DNA from: Amycolatopsis sp. FDAARGOS 1241
GTDB taxonomy: Bacteria; Actinomycetota; Actinomycetes; Mycobacteriales; Pseudonocardiaceae
Assembly (NCBI RefSeq): GCF_016889705.1
Contig: NZ_CP069526.1
Location: 9,142,001-9,206,000, forward strand
Direction of reading: 5' to 3'
Length of the DNA: 64,000 nt
The translations under genes and the position numbers were made by a program. The notes beneath the pieces are model-generated. The model was not told the origin of the DNA and did not search any database. It worked only from the letters and a program-made list of their open reading frames with translations. Below are positions 10,454 through 19,034 of this stretch, in pieces; the first letter of the stretch is position 1, and every line of letters begins with the position of its first letter.

Positions 10454-13259
10454 TGTCGACCACCTCCAGTCCTCGCTGCGGGGTGTAGCGGACACGACGA
10501 TCCGTGATCTGTCCCCACCCATCCCGGTCCACCACCAGCGCCGGCTGGCGGTAGATGAGCGGCGACTCCTCCCACGCCGGCGGCGTGCCCCGCCACAGCT
10601 CCTCCTCGGCAGCGGCGTTGCTGAAGGTCAACGGCAGCCGCAGCACGCAGGACGCCATCACTTCTGCGACCCGGTCCGGCGGTGTCTCGTCCCGTGGGAT
10701 CGACAATCCACTGCCTTCGCCGAGCCAAGGCGGGGTATGCCACAGACCGGATCCGTCGTCACACACCAGCAGGACTTCCAGGCTCGGTGCTCCGTCGCGC
10801 ACCTGCCCGCGGCCCTCCCGGGAATCGTCCGCTTCACCTACTCCGGCCGAGACCCATCCACTGATCGCCTTGCCTGAGCGAGTCGGGTTTGCGATCTGAA
10901 AGGTCCCGGCCGTACGCACCCGTCGGGCCGCGCGTTCCTCTCGCGACCGTTGGGCGGCGGTCATCGCGTCCTGCCACGACTCAGGTCCCAAAGGGGCGTC
11001 CCCGTACGCACGCTGCACCAACGGCGCGATCTCGTCGGGAAGCTGGATACCTGCACCGAAACGTTCCCGCAGGACAGCGGCGGCGCGCAGCAGCGTATGC
11101 GCGTCGTAGACATAACGCTGGGCCGCCGGCTCCAGTTCGGGCGGATCCTGCTTGAAGTCGGCTCCCGTGACATAAACTCGAGGCACCCGCAACTGCTGAG
11201 GTCTGTCGGCCTGGTTCTCACCCCGCGTATGTCGATGCAGCCGCCCGATTCGTTGCAGGACCATATCGATCGGCGCTAGATCCGTGACCAGCATGTCGAA
11301 ATCGACATCGAGGGACTGCTCCACCACCTGCGACGCGACGACGATCTGACGGTGCGGTCGATGCCTGGCCCGATCAGGTGGGCCGAAGCGCTCCAGCAGC
11401 GCCGTGTCGTTTCGCATCCGGTCCGCCGCGATGAACCGCGCATGCGTCACCGTCACGTCACCCGGAAACTCCGCCTGCAACTGGTCAGCAGTCTCCAACA
11501 CGCGCCGGACCGTGTTGCGCACGACCAGCGCCGCCCCGCCGTCGACCAGCCTCTCCCGCAACAACGCCACGAGTTCGTCGAGATCGTCGAGCCCGTCACC
11601 GAACGTTTCGACTCTTACCTGCGCAGACCGGCCGGACGGTTTCGTGACACGTGTCGCCGTCGACCCACCTGTTGTCCAGGTCAGTACCGGATAACCGATG
11701 TCTCCGTCCAAGCAGCTCAGGTCCGCCGACACATCCGGGTCCCGGCCGCGTCGATACGCCTGCACCAATGTCGTCCGTTGAGCTGCAGGTAAGGTCGCAG
11801 ACAACGCGACTACCGGCACCCGGTAAGCCCCGAGCCACGTGAGCACCTTCGCCAGATACGAGTTCATATACGCGTCGTAGGCGTGAATCTCGTCGATCAC
11901 CACGACCTTGCCGGCCAACGCCAGGTGTCGCAGCATCAGATGCCGCGATTTCAACCCGGCGAACAGCACCTGGTCGATCGTCACCACGGCGAAGTTCGCC
12001 AGCAGAGCCTTCTTCCGCCCTGCCAGCCAGCCATGCACCGCAACCGCGTGCGCACCGTGAAGAGGCTGCTCGTCACTCCCGATTTCGGCTACGTGGCCCA
12101 TCCGAACCAGTCCCTGGAACAACCGGTTGAACCTGGCCCGTCCATGACCAAGCATGATCGAGCCACCTACCTGCTGATCACCAGCACGCATCGCGTCCAG
12201 CCAGTCGACAACCCGGCCGAACATCGCGTCCGTGGTGGCCTGTGTCGGCAACGCCACCAGCACCCCGCCCGCACCCCACCTGGCGGCCAGGATCTCCGCC
12301 GCCGCCAGCGCAGCCTCCGTCTTGCCCTCACCCATCGCCGCCTCGACGATCAGCAGCCCCGGCTCCGGCATACTGCGGGCCACCTCGCAAGCCGCGGTTT
12401 GCACCGGCCGGGCGACCACACCCTGCGGTAGGCCAAACCGTGCCGCGAACGACGCCCCGACGTTCGTCGACTCCGGCCGCCACGGCGTCGGAAGCCTCAA
12501 CATCTCCAACGCCTGCCGCACGCGCAGGGGCGACTCCACGAAATCCGGCAATCGTCCACGAAGAAACGGGAGCAGCTCGTCGTTGCTCGCGATCCAATCC
12601 GACACGATCACCACAGCTGTTGCCAGCACCTGGAACTGTGGCGACAGCTCAACCTCCTGCCACGCCACCAAGTACTGTTCAGCACCGCTGCGCTGTGCCA
12701 CCCAGTTGGCGAGTTCGGTCTGAACCCTCTCCCATAGACCCTCGCCGTACAGCCACGGCACCTCCCGCGGATCTGCCGCATGCTCCACGGCGGCGTCCGG
12801 CGGGGCACCGTGATGCCCACCCAGCACAACACCCCACGCCCGTGCCGCCCGCCGGGACCAGCCTTGTCCCTCCAGCCAGCGAAGCAGCAAATGATGCCCC
12901 GCGACCGAATGGTGAGCCGCCGCCCGCTCAGGCAACGCAGCCTTGCTCAGAGGCAGGTACAACCCCTGGTCGCACATACGCTGTGCAAGCACCGTGCACT
13001 GCACCGCAAATGCCGGCGTCGCCTTACCCAAATCGTGCAAACCAGCCAGAAACCGCACCGCGACACGAGCCTGCTCGACATCTCCCCCGAAATCGGCGGC
13101 AAGCAACCGAACCACACTCGACGCGAGCCACGCATCGAACAAGCCGACCGCAACCCCGGCCGAGTCCTCCAGATGCTGCCACAGCGGCAACCAAGATCCA
13201 GTATCGTCCACCGACTTGGCCCACACCGACCGCCCGGCTTCACTCAACGAACCCGACAA
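10443..13259 (-). CDS. cas3: CRISPR-associated nuclease-helicase Cas3
   Basis: Single-strand nuclease and 3'-5' helicase recruited by Cascade to degrade target DNA. It has 938 residues. The N-terminal HD nuclease domain carries His29 (WQHLED), the HD pair in GLHDLGKATPAF at 75-76, and Asp221 in SDWIASN. The SF2 helicase has Walker A MGEGKTEA (310-314), DEIH box VVIDEIHAYD (456-459), motif III LSATLP, and motif VI region QRIGRLHRHTR. Cas3 is the first gene of the eight-gene operon, so the operon promoter should lie right of 13259. All active-site motifs appear intact. Confidence 0.96.
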   Translation of the reverse strand: MSGSLSEAGRSVWAKSVDDTGSWLPLWQHLEDSAGVAVGLFDAWLASSVVRLLAADFGGDVEQARVAVRFLAGLHDLGKATPAFAVQCTVLAQRMCDQGLYLPLSKAALPERAAAHHSVAGHHLLLRWLEGQGWSRRAARAWGVVLGGHHGAPPDAAVEHAADPREVPWLYGEGLWERVQTELANWVAQRSGAEQYLVAWQEVELSPQFQVLATAVVIVSDWIASNDELLPFLRGRLPDFVESPLRVRQALEMLRLPTPWRPESTNVGASFAARFGLPQGVVARPVQTAACEVARSMPEPGLLIVEAAMGEGKTEAALAAAEILAARWGAGGVLVALPTQATTDAMFGRVVDWLDAMRAGDQQVGGSIMLGHGRARFNRLFQGLVRMGHVAEIGSDEQPLHGAHAVAVHGWLAGRKKALLANFAVVTIDQVLFAGLKSRHLMLRHLALAGKVVVIDEIHAYDAYMNSYLAKVLTWLGAYRVPVVALSATLPAAQRTTLVQAYRRGRDPDVSADLSCLDGDIGYPVLTWTTGGSTATRVTKPSGRSAQVRVETFGDGLDDLDELVALLRERLVDGGAALVVRNTVRRVLETADQLQAEFPGDVTVTHARFIAADRMRNDTALLERFGPPDRARHRPHRQIVVASQVVEQSLDVDFDMLVTDLAPIDMVLQRIGRLHRHTRGENQADRPQQLRVPRVYVTGADFKQDPPELEPAAQRYVYDAHTLLRAAAVLRERFGAGIQLPDEIAPLVQRAYGDAPLGPESWQDAMTAAQRSREERAARRVRTAGTFQIANPTRSGKAISGWVSAGVGEADDSREGRGQVRDGAPSLEVLLVCDDGSGLWHTPPWLGEGSGLSIPRDETPPDRVAEVMASCVLRLPLTFSNAAAEEELWRGTPPAWEESPLIYRQPALVVDRDGWGQITDRRVRYTPQRGLEVVDSEA

Positions 13260-13711
13260 ACCGCCCTACCTTCCCCCACGTTGCACGACGGCACGCACTA
13301 TCACACAGGCCACCGACAAGAATCGCCGAACACGCAACCCAACCGCGCCATCGCGCCACGACACCGCCGCTGCCAGTGTCATCCGATCGTCAGGACTTTT
13401 TCCCCGAACGGCAGATCTCAGGCTCCTCGGAGGCGAGTGCGGTGATGGCGTCGACCTCGACTGATGCGAGCAGCGGCGAGGTATCGTCAAGATGCTCGAC
13501 ACCTGGTCGTGCTCGGCATCGGGCCTGCTCGCTTCGGTGTACCTGCCGAGCTACCGCTGGTCCACGAACATCACCGCGAGCTCGTCGAGCAACCGCTGCA
13601 GGCTTCCGCCGTCCCTGACGCCTCGACCACCATGTGCACGGTTACGTATCGTCGCAGTGCCAGGCCGCTTCGAACAGACGAACACCCCCCGCATCCTTGG
13701 CTGCTAAGCCA
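13260..13711. other. Gene-free region upstream of cas3
   Basis: This stretch must contain the cas operon promoter, which I could not pick out with confidence. Short frames on both strands between 13440 and 13700 (one reading GSLQRLLDELAVMFVDQR on the minus strand) look like decayed coding DNA of unknown family with stops and frame changes. No RNA gene or repeat was recognised. Confidence 0.5.
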
Positions 13712-13860
13712 GCTTCGCGCGCACGACGGACACCCGATGCCGGTACGGCCCAGTTCAAAGGCGCGGTCCGCGCGGGCCTCGACCACAACGCCGGGCTCGA
13801 CCGGCCCCTAGTGAAGTCCTCGGCCCCAGGGAGGCCGGCGAGAATCCCGGACGCTCGCTG
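13712..13860 (-). pseudogene. ATP-dependent DNA ligase 3'-end remnant, copy B (direct repeat right of CRISPR-Cas)
   Basis: Same orientation and nearly the same bases as 1380-1529. On the minus strand it reads EARADRAFELGR, then loses frame through a one-base change (where copy A reads YRHRV) and ends VRAKLA-stop. The similarity starts and stops at corresponding points in the two copies, so a segment of about 150 bases was duplicated. Both copies are non-functional. With copy A it encloses 12.2 kb holding the whole CRISPR-Cas locus. Confidence 0.6.
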
Positions 13861-13948
13861 CAGTTCATCATCAACCCTCGCTGACCAGCAACGCAGAGCT
13901 AGACTCGCACGCCGTGATCACCTGGACCAAAGCATTGTCAGACGTGAC

Positions 13949-14572
13949 CTAGCTTGAGTTTTAACGTCTGAGTGGTCGGTGGTGACCCCTGTCGATCATG
14001 AGTGAAGCCCTTGGTCGATCATTCCTTCTTGCGACAGACGGAAGATCGAGCCAAGGGCTTCAATTGATCAGTGTGCACCACGCTGGCGCCACCGGCGCGG
14101 GCAGGGAGCTGTCCGCGCTCCGGCAGGAGTTCTACCGATGCCTGCCCCGGCGAGCGGACGCGTTGTTCGAGCTGACCGACGCAGTGTTGTGCGCGGACGG
14201 TCCGGTCCGGTCGATCGCGGAGCTGTCCCTGGCCGGTGAGCACCGTCGCGGCCACGGCAGCAGCGGCTCGCCCGCGACCTCACAGCGGATCTGCGCCGCC
14301 CCTGGGAAAGACCCCGACCAGCCCTGCGGCTCTCCCCGGCACGGGTCCGCCGAGGGTTTCGGAACCTGCGTCCACAACTCGCCTGCCCGGCCGGTGTCCC
14401 GAAACCGTCGCGGCCCGGTCCTGGACGTCCCGCCGGAACAGTCAACCACCGGCCCGCATCACGCCACGACGTCTACGTCGTCACCAGCACGAACACCCGA
14501 AAATCCAAACACGGCAAGAACACCAGATCGAGCAACCCACGACCCCGCCGAACAGGTTAAAACCCAAGCTAG
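13949..14572 (+). mobile_element. 616-bp IS701-like deletion derivative with inverted repeats and CTAG duplication
   Basis: The element runs from 13953 to 14568. Its ends are cttgagttttaac and gttaaaacccaag, an inverted repeat with one mismatch in 13. Immediate flanks on both sides are ctag (13949-13952 and 14569-14572), a 4-base target duplication of the kind made by IS701-family elements. The interior keeps the two ends of a transposase gene and lacks its middle, so it could only move if supplied with transposase elsewhere in the genome. Confidence 0.85.
13998..14555 (+). pseudogene. IS701-family transposase, internally deleted
   Basis: The N-terminal part reads GAGRELSALRQEFYRCLPRR, then ADALFELTDAVLCADGPVRS and LAGEHRRGHG, which matches the start of actinobacterial IS701-type transposases. 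After GEHRRGHG the frame no longer matches. In another frame further right the C-terminal part appears: RVRRGFRNLRPQL, PSRPGPGRPAGT, ending RSSNPRPRRTG. The several hundred residues that hold the catalytic DDE core are gone, so the gene is dead. It fills the 616-bp element described separately. Confidence 0.8.
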
Positions 14573-14615
14573 CTGACGAGGGTAACGACTGTGGAGTTTC
14601 CCTCGACCCCAAGGC

Positions 14616-15775
14616 ATGAACCGCGACCTGTTCAATCCCATCGTCCCTGACGCATCGCTGCACCCGCTCTTCAAGCGGATCACGAGCGGGCGAGATCACC
14701 AGGCCGCACGCGAGATGATGAATCTGGTCTTCCAGGACTTCCACGACGTCGACAAGAGCTTCGTCAGAGAGTTCCAGACCGGCGGCTTCTCGGCCCGGAC
14801 CTTCGAGCTCGCGCTTTTCGCTTACCTGCAGGAAGAGGGTCTCGAGCTTGATCGATCGGAGCCGGCGCCCGACTTCGTTGTCCGTGGTCAGCATCCAGTG
14901 GCGATCGAGGTCACGACCACCAACCCGCCCCAGGGCTCCGAGTCGTTCACCTCGGCTTCGGTCATGCCGGACGACCTTCCTCAGATGGACCGAGAGTTCG
15001 TCTTCCAGATTGGTAAAGCACTGCGCCGAAAGCTGACCCACCGCGACGCTCAGGGCCGCGCCTACTGGGAAAAACCCCATGTCCGCGACGTCCCGTTCGT
15101 CATCGCCGTGGGCGCGTTTCACCACGTGTATGCACAATGGCCCGCGATCGGTCCGATCGGGTCGTATCTGTTCGGGCAAGCCTCGAAGCCTGGATTGGAC
15201 GAGGCCGGCGGACGAACGTTCTTCACCGAACCCATCGAACAGCACGAGCTGAACGGCAAGACAATCCCTAGCGGGTTGTTCCGTCAACCTGGCGCGGAAA
15301 CCTGGCAGGGGTGTTGTTCAGCAACGCGCACACGGCCCCGATGTTCAACAGGATCGGCACCGAGCTCGAGCTGGGCGACCCCGTCGTCGCGTTGTGCCGG
15401 CTCGGCCAGTGCTACGACCCTGATCCCCAAGCAACTCAGGCACAGCCCTTCGCATACGTGGTCGGCGACCGTCAGCCGGGAGAACACGAGACATTCGCCG
15501 AAGGCCTTCACCTGTTCATCAACCCATGGGCCGAAACACCGGTTGAACGGGAGGCACTACCGGGCATCACCTATCACGAGCTGGAAGGCAACCTCATCGC
15601 CAGCAGCCACTGGGGAGGCCTCCAACCAATTTCGTCGAGAACCTTCATCTTCGACCAGGAACACGCCCACGACTTCGCACGCTACTTCCATCTCAGGTAC
15701 TTAGGCCTGGTCCCACCACTTCCAGAGAAGGACAAGGATGGGAACGATTCGGCAGAAGGCGCTCCTTCAGCCTAA
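14616..15775 (+). pseudogene. Unknown protein with possible PD-(D/E)XK-like core, single frameshift
   Basis: Two overlapping frames make one protein of about 386 residues. Frame one (from ATG 14616) reads MNRDLFNPIVPDASLHPLFK to GLFRQPGAE. Frame two continues NLAGVLFSNAHTAPMFNRIG to the stop at 15775. Adding one A to the aaa run at 15298-15300 restores the frame exactly, so this is a recent one-base loss or a sequencing error. PDFVVRGQHPVAIEVTTTNP near residue 90 resembles the D...(D/E)-x-(K/T) core of restriction-like nucleases. I do not recognise a characterised family. A nuclease or defence role is only a guess from that motif and its mobile surroundings. Confidence 0.6.
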
Positions 15776-15817
15776 CCGCACGAGTCCCCGCGGTGAGCGA
15801 GCGTCCGCATGAAACGG

Positions 15818-15847
15818 CCTTGGCCCAGCCGCCGGGCTGGGCCAAGG
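15818..15847. terminator. Perfect 13-bp hairpin between convergent genes
   Basis: ccttggcccagcc pairs perfectly with ggctgggccaagg around a 4-base loop (15831-15834). There is no T-tract, so it is an I-shaped actinobacterial-type terminator candidate serving the rightward frameshifted gene and the leftward methyltransferase remnant. Confidence 0.6.
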
Positions 15848-15867
15848 TGGAAAGGCGACGCCGGCTC

Positions 15868-16895
15868 TTATACACCCAGGGACTCACCGCTGAGGATTTC
15901 GACGAGGGCGGAGATGAGGACTTCGGCGGCGGGTGGGGTGACGGCGTTGCCGTAGCCGCGGACGCGGTCGCGGTCGGAGCCTTTGATCTTGTAGTCCCGG
16001 GCGAACCCCATGCCGGCGGCGATCTCGTGTGGGGCGAGCATGCGGAAGGTGCATTGCTCGACCGCGGCGCGACCGGCGGGCTGGCCGATGAGCGCGTTGT
16101 CTCGGGTGATGAGCGTTCCGACCGGCTCGCTGACCGGTCGTGCTGCCCCGTTGGAGTAGTACGCGAGCAGCCTCGCCGAGACCTTCGGATCCGGGCCGAC
16201 GAGCCCGTGGTGGTTGCCCTGGGCCGACACGGTCGGCAGCGGCCCGTCGACCGGGTAGGCGGTGGTTTTGGAGCCGCCGCCGCGCAGCAGGGACACGAAC
16301 GACGGGACCACCATGGCGGTCTCCCGGCGGCAGGTCTGGGTCCGCAACGGCTACTCGATGCTCGTGGCGGTGTCGACGCCGGTCCGCTTGGCCACCGGCA
16401 CCACCAACGGCGGCACAACAAGGGCGTCGGTTTCACGGGTGGTTCGGGTCGGCATCGGCTCGTCCACGCTGGTCGCGGACTGCCGCCAGGTCCCTCCGGC
16501 CAGCGCGAGCACGAGGCGGGCGTGCTTGGCCAGACCGGCTTCGATGCGGGCGAGGGTGGCCTCGGCCAGCGGGTCCGGCCGGCCCTTGCTGTCGACGCGT
16601 TCCCCGATCCGCTGGCCGGGGTCGAGCGACCAGTCGATCACGGTCGACGCGGGCAGGACGCCGGGCTCGAGGATCGCGTGCCGGCACGTGCGGTTGGGGC
16701 AGCGGTAGACGTACTGGCCGGTGCGGATCCCGTAGCGGCCCATGTCGGCGCCGGGGCGCTTGAACACCTGCACCGCGGCGACCACGCGGTCGCAGCTCGG
16801 GCAGTGGGCGGCCGGGCGCAGCCACTTGTCCCAGTCGGGGTCGCGGCCCAGCTCGGCCAGCCAGAACGGCATGTAGAAGCGGTCGCGCGACTGAG
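15868..16895 (-). pseudogene. DNA (cytosine-5) methyltransferase, 5'-truncated with an internal stop
   Basis: One minus-strand frame holds two parts separated by a TAG codon at 16351-16353. The right part reads RDRFYMPFWLAELGRDPDWD, then a cysteine-rich HCPSCDRVV and RTGQYVYRCPN, and IEAGLAKHARLVLALAGGTW. The left part reads VSEPVGTLITRDNALIGQPA, then RMLAPHEIAAGMGF and DRDRVRGYGNAVTPPAAEVL, which are motifs IX-X and the target-recognition end of C5 methyltransferases of actinobacterial mobile elements. The catalytic PCQ and SAM-binding motifs are missing because the gene is cut near 16895 by an IS3-family remnant. Such enzymes usually protect an element from host restriction; this one cannot work. 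Confidence 0.85.
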
Positions 16896-16904
16896 CCCCC
16901 CGAG

Positions 16905-17745
16905 CGTCGCCGCCGCGCTGTGGAGCGGCTGCGGGCGATGTTCGGGGTGAGTGAGCGCCGGGCCTGTGGGTCGCGGGTCAGCACCGGTCCACCCAGCGCA
17001 AGCAGGTGCAGAACCAGGACGGTGTGGAACGCGCGTTGCGGGCCCGGTTGCGGGAGATCTCGCGGGCGCATCCGCGGTGGGGCTGGCGTAAGCGCATGCA
17101 ATCCTGCGTCGGGATGGGTGGAGGGTCAACACCAAACGCATCCGCCGGTTGTGGGCCGACGAAGGATTGAAACGGCCGCCTCGGGTGCGTAAGAAGCGTC
17201 GTCTCGGTCCAGGGCGGGGACGCCGGGAGCCGGTGACCCGGCCGGATCAGGTGTGGGCGTTGGACTACCAAACCGACGTCACCGCCGACGGCCGGCAGAT
17301 TCGGTTTCTCAACGTCATTGACGAGTTCACCCGGGAAGCACTCGTCACTCGGGCGGCCCGGTCGTGGACCGCGGACGCCACGGTCGCCCTGCTGGAGGAG
17401 GTGATCAGCATGCTCGGGCGACGGCCGGAGCACGTGCGGATGGACAACGGACCCGAGTTGACCGCGCACGCCCTGCGGGACTGGGCGCGGTTCTCCGGCA
17501 CCGCCACCGCCTACATCGATCCGGGATCACCCTGGCAGAACGGGCATTGTGAGTCGTTCAACGGCCGGTTCCGGGACGAGTTCCTGGCCACCGAACAGTT
17601 CAATACCCTGCTGGAGGCCCAGGTACTGGCGGAAGACTGGCGCATCGAGTACAACACCTACCGACCCCATGGGTCCCTGGGCGGGCTGACCCCGGAAGCG
17701 TTCCGAGCCCACTGGCTCGGCCAACACCAACCAGCACTCACGTAG
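16905..17745 (+). pseudogene. IS3-family transposase OrfB, truncated and frameshifted
   Basis: The 5' part (ERLRAMFGVSERRACR, then RARLREISRAHPRWGWRK) and the main part are in different frames, with the shift near 17090-17105. The main part, from about 17105, holds the rve catalytic core: RPDQVWALDYQTDVTADGRQ (first Asp), VRMDNGPEL (second Asp) and NGHCESFNGRFRDEF (Glu). It ends SLGGLTPEAFRAHW, stop at 17745. All three DDE residues survive, but the frameshift and missing start make it inactive. Confidence 0.85.
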
Positions 17746-17771
17746 TTGGTGGACCACCAAATGGGACCCAG
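16905..17771 (+). mobile_element. IS3-family insertion remnant
   Basis: The remnant runs from the methyltransferase breakpoint near 16900 to about 17771, where accaccaaatgggacccagtca looks like its right end. Its left end and orfA are missing. It lies between two broken genes, the C5 methyltransferase on its left and a deoxyribosyltransferase-like gene on its right, both reading leftward. Insertion or IS-mediated deletion therefore removed the DNA once joining them. Confidence 0.7.
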
Positions 17772-17909
17772 TCAGGTGGAGGAGGCAACCTCCGGGCGAA
17801 CCACGATTCGCCCGGCGAGGGTCTCGGACTGTGCGACACGTGCAATGGCGTCCATGAAGCGGGTCGAGCCGCACAGGCACACCACGGGCGGGCAATCAGG
17901 GTGGGACAT
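17772..17909 (-). pseudogene. Nucleoside 2-deoxyribosyltransferase-like N-terminus, truncated
   Basis: ATG at 17909 with ggagat upstream begins MSHPDCPPVVCLCGSTRFMD, the Rossmann-like opening (CLCGSTRF) of small nucleoside 2-deoxyribosyltransferase-like proteins often carried on actinobacterial mobile elements. After about 40 residues (LAGRIVVRP) the frame runs into the IS3 remnant and stops. The intact family members are about 110-150 residues, so most of the fold is missing. Confidence 0.6.
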
Positions 17910-17982
17910 CAACGATCTCCTTGCGGTCAGTGGTGGCAGGGACGCGAGGGTGAGGGCTGCACCCAGCGAGGGCTGTGAGGGC

Positions 17983-18102
17983 TCAGTGGCCGCACTTGCA
18001 GCAGACCCAGCCCATGCCTTTGACGTAGTGCTTGTAGCAACCGTCGGCGCACACGTTGAGGAATGCGGCGGTCCGGACCATGGCGCGCAGTCGTTCACGC
18101 AT
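17983..18102 (-). CDS. Small cysteine-rich protein, 39 residues
   Basis: ATG at 18102 gives MRERLRAMVRTAAFLNVCAD followed by GCYKHYVKGMGWVCCKCGH. The four metal-ligand candidates (CADGC and CCKC, plus the terminal His) suggest a zinc-binding knuckle or ribbon. It overlaps the end of the upstream small frame by 8 bases, consistent with coupling. I do not know the family. It lies in the cargo end of the mobile element. Confidence 0.6.
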   Translation of the reverse strand: MRERLRAMVRTAAFLNVCADGCYKHYVKGMGWVCCKCGH

Positions 18103-18259
18103 CACTGGTCACCTCGTTGCTGGTCTGGTCGCTTGCCGCGTCCCCGCCCGCTTTGGTCTGGGCTTTGGCATGGCGCCACTGCTCGGCGGTCATGCCGTGC
18201 CGTTCGGTGAGCTGCTCGTCGGTGGGTTTGTTTCTTGCGTGCCATGGGTGATCTCCCAT
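18095..18259 (-). CDS. Small hydrophilic protein, 54 residues
   Basis: ATG at 18259 begins MGDHPWHARNKPTDEQLTER and continues HGMTAEQWRHAKAQT, ending at the TGA at 18097-18095 inside the next gene's start region. DEQLTERHGMTAEQWRHA looks like a short helical segment. No family is recognised. The overlap with the cysteine-rich gene suggests they form a pair. A start at the internal ATG (18246) is in a different frame and gives nothing sensible. Confidence 0.45.
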   Translation of the reverse strand: MGDHPWHARNKPTDEQLTERHGMTAEQWRHAKAQTKAGGDAASDQTSNEVTSDA

Positions 18260-18616
18260 TCGTGGACTGGACCCCTGCGTGAGTGGGGTGGTTTCTTCGC
18301 TGCCCGTATGGCTGGGCGTCGGCAGTTGCCGTCGCCCTTATCGGCGCCCCGCGCGGCCCCAGAGGCTCGCGATCAAGGGATCAGGCCGAAAAGTTTTGGA
18401 GCCACGCGCTTTTTGTGGATTCAAAAGTTTTCGTGCCCCTTGATCGTGAGTGGGGGCCGTGCTAAGCCGGGCTGCGAAGCTCAAAAACACAGGCCGCGCT
18501 TGCGCGGCACGTTGTTCCGCCCGCAGAGGGCGGTGTCAGTGGAGGCGACGGGACGTGGGTGTGCCGGCCCCGTTCGGGCTGGTGTTTTTGTCGGTACCCC
18601 GTGTCACGCTGGTGGT
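18260..18616. other. Gene-free region with an imperfect palindrome (possible transfer or replication origin)
   Basis: No gene is seen. The region is locally AT-rich around 18390-18435 and contains nested inverted repeats: cgatcaaggg (18370-18379) against cccttgatcg (18437-18446), and inside it ccgaaaagttttg against caaaagttttcg. It lies between two divergent gene sets of the mobile element, about 0.6 kb from the 3' end of the relaxase gene. An oriT or single-strand origin is possible but unproven. Confidence 0.45.
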
Positions 18617-19030
18617 ATGGAGCTGACCGGACGCGATTTCGACAAGATCCCGCCGCGCAATCTGCACGTGCCGGTGATCGACTTCGCGCGCCTGTGGCTC
18701 GCGGCCGAGCAGCGCTACGAGCGTGAGCGCAGCTGGGCCGCACTCGGTGTGGTTGACGCCTGCCGTTGGCTGGCCTGCGCGACCGTGCGGCTGGAGACCG
18801 ATCGCACCTTCCTCGCGTACGCGCCGGTGACCGGGCGCACCGGCTTGGCGCACGAGGAGACGATCCAGGCCGAATGCCTCGCGGCGGAGGTGCTGTTGTT
18901 CCGCCGGCCGGTGCCGACGTGGCTCGCCGAGCGCCCGGGCTGGCTGGAGTCGATCGTGGCCACCCTGGGGTGGGCGTGGCAGCGCAGCGGGAAACCGCCG
19001 ATCGATGTCCCCGCCCACATCCCAGGCTGA
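18617..19030 (+). CDS. Conserved hypothetical protein of actinobacterial mobile elements, 137 residues
   Basis: ATG at 18617 begins MELTGRDFDKIPPRNLHVPV. The sequence is mostly helical, with RLWLAAEQRYERERSWAALG and a tryptophan-rich C-terminus (WLAERPGWLESIVATLGWAW). It has no signal peptide or membrane segment and no catalytic motif I recognise. Similar small proteins sit beside relaxase genes in actinobacterial integrative elements, but I cannot name the function. It is convergent with the relaxase gene, four bases apart. Confidence 0.7.
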   Translation: MELTGRDFDKIPPRNLHVPVIDFARLWLAAEQRYERERSWAALGVVDACRWLACATVRLETDRTFLAYAPVTGRTGLAHEETIQAECLAAEVLLFRRPVPTWLAERPGWLESIVATLGWAWQRSGKPPIDVPAHIPG

Positions 19031-19034
19031 CCGT

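Noticed and set aside
13464..13700. Possible small regulator gene upstream of cas3
   Set aside because: Suggestive helices in two frames on opposite strands, but frame breaks and no recognised family, so it was kept as gene-free DNA.
16140..16950. Plus-strand frames opposite the methyltransferase remnant
   Set aside because: Shadow frames; the minus strand carries clear C5 methyltransferase motifs.
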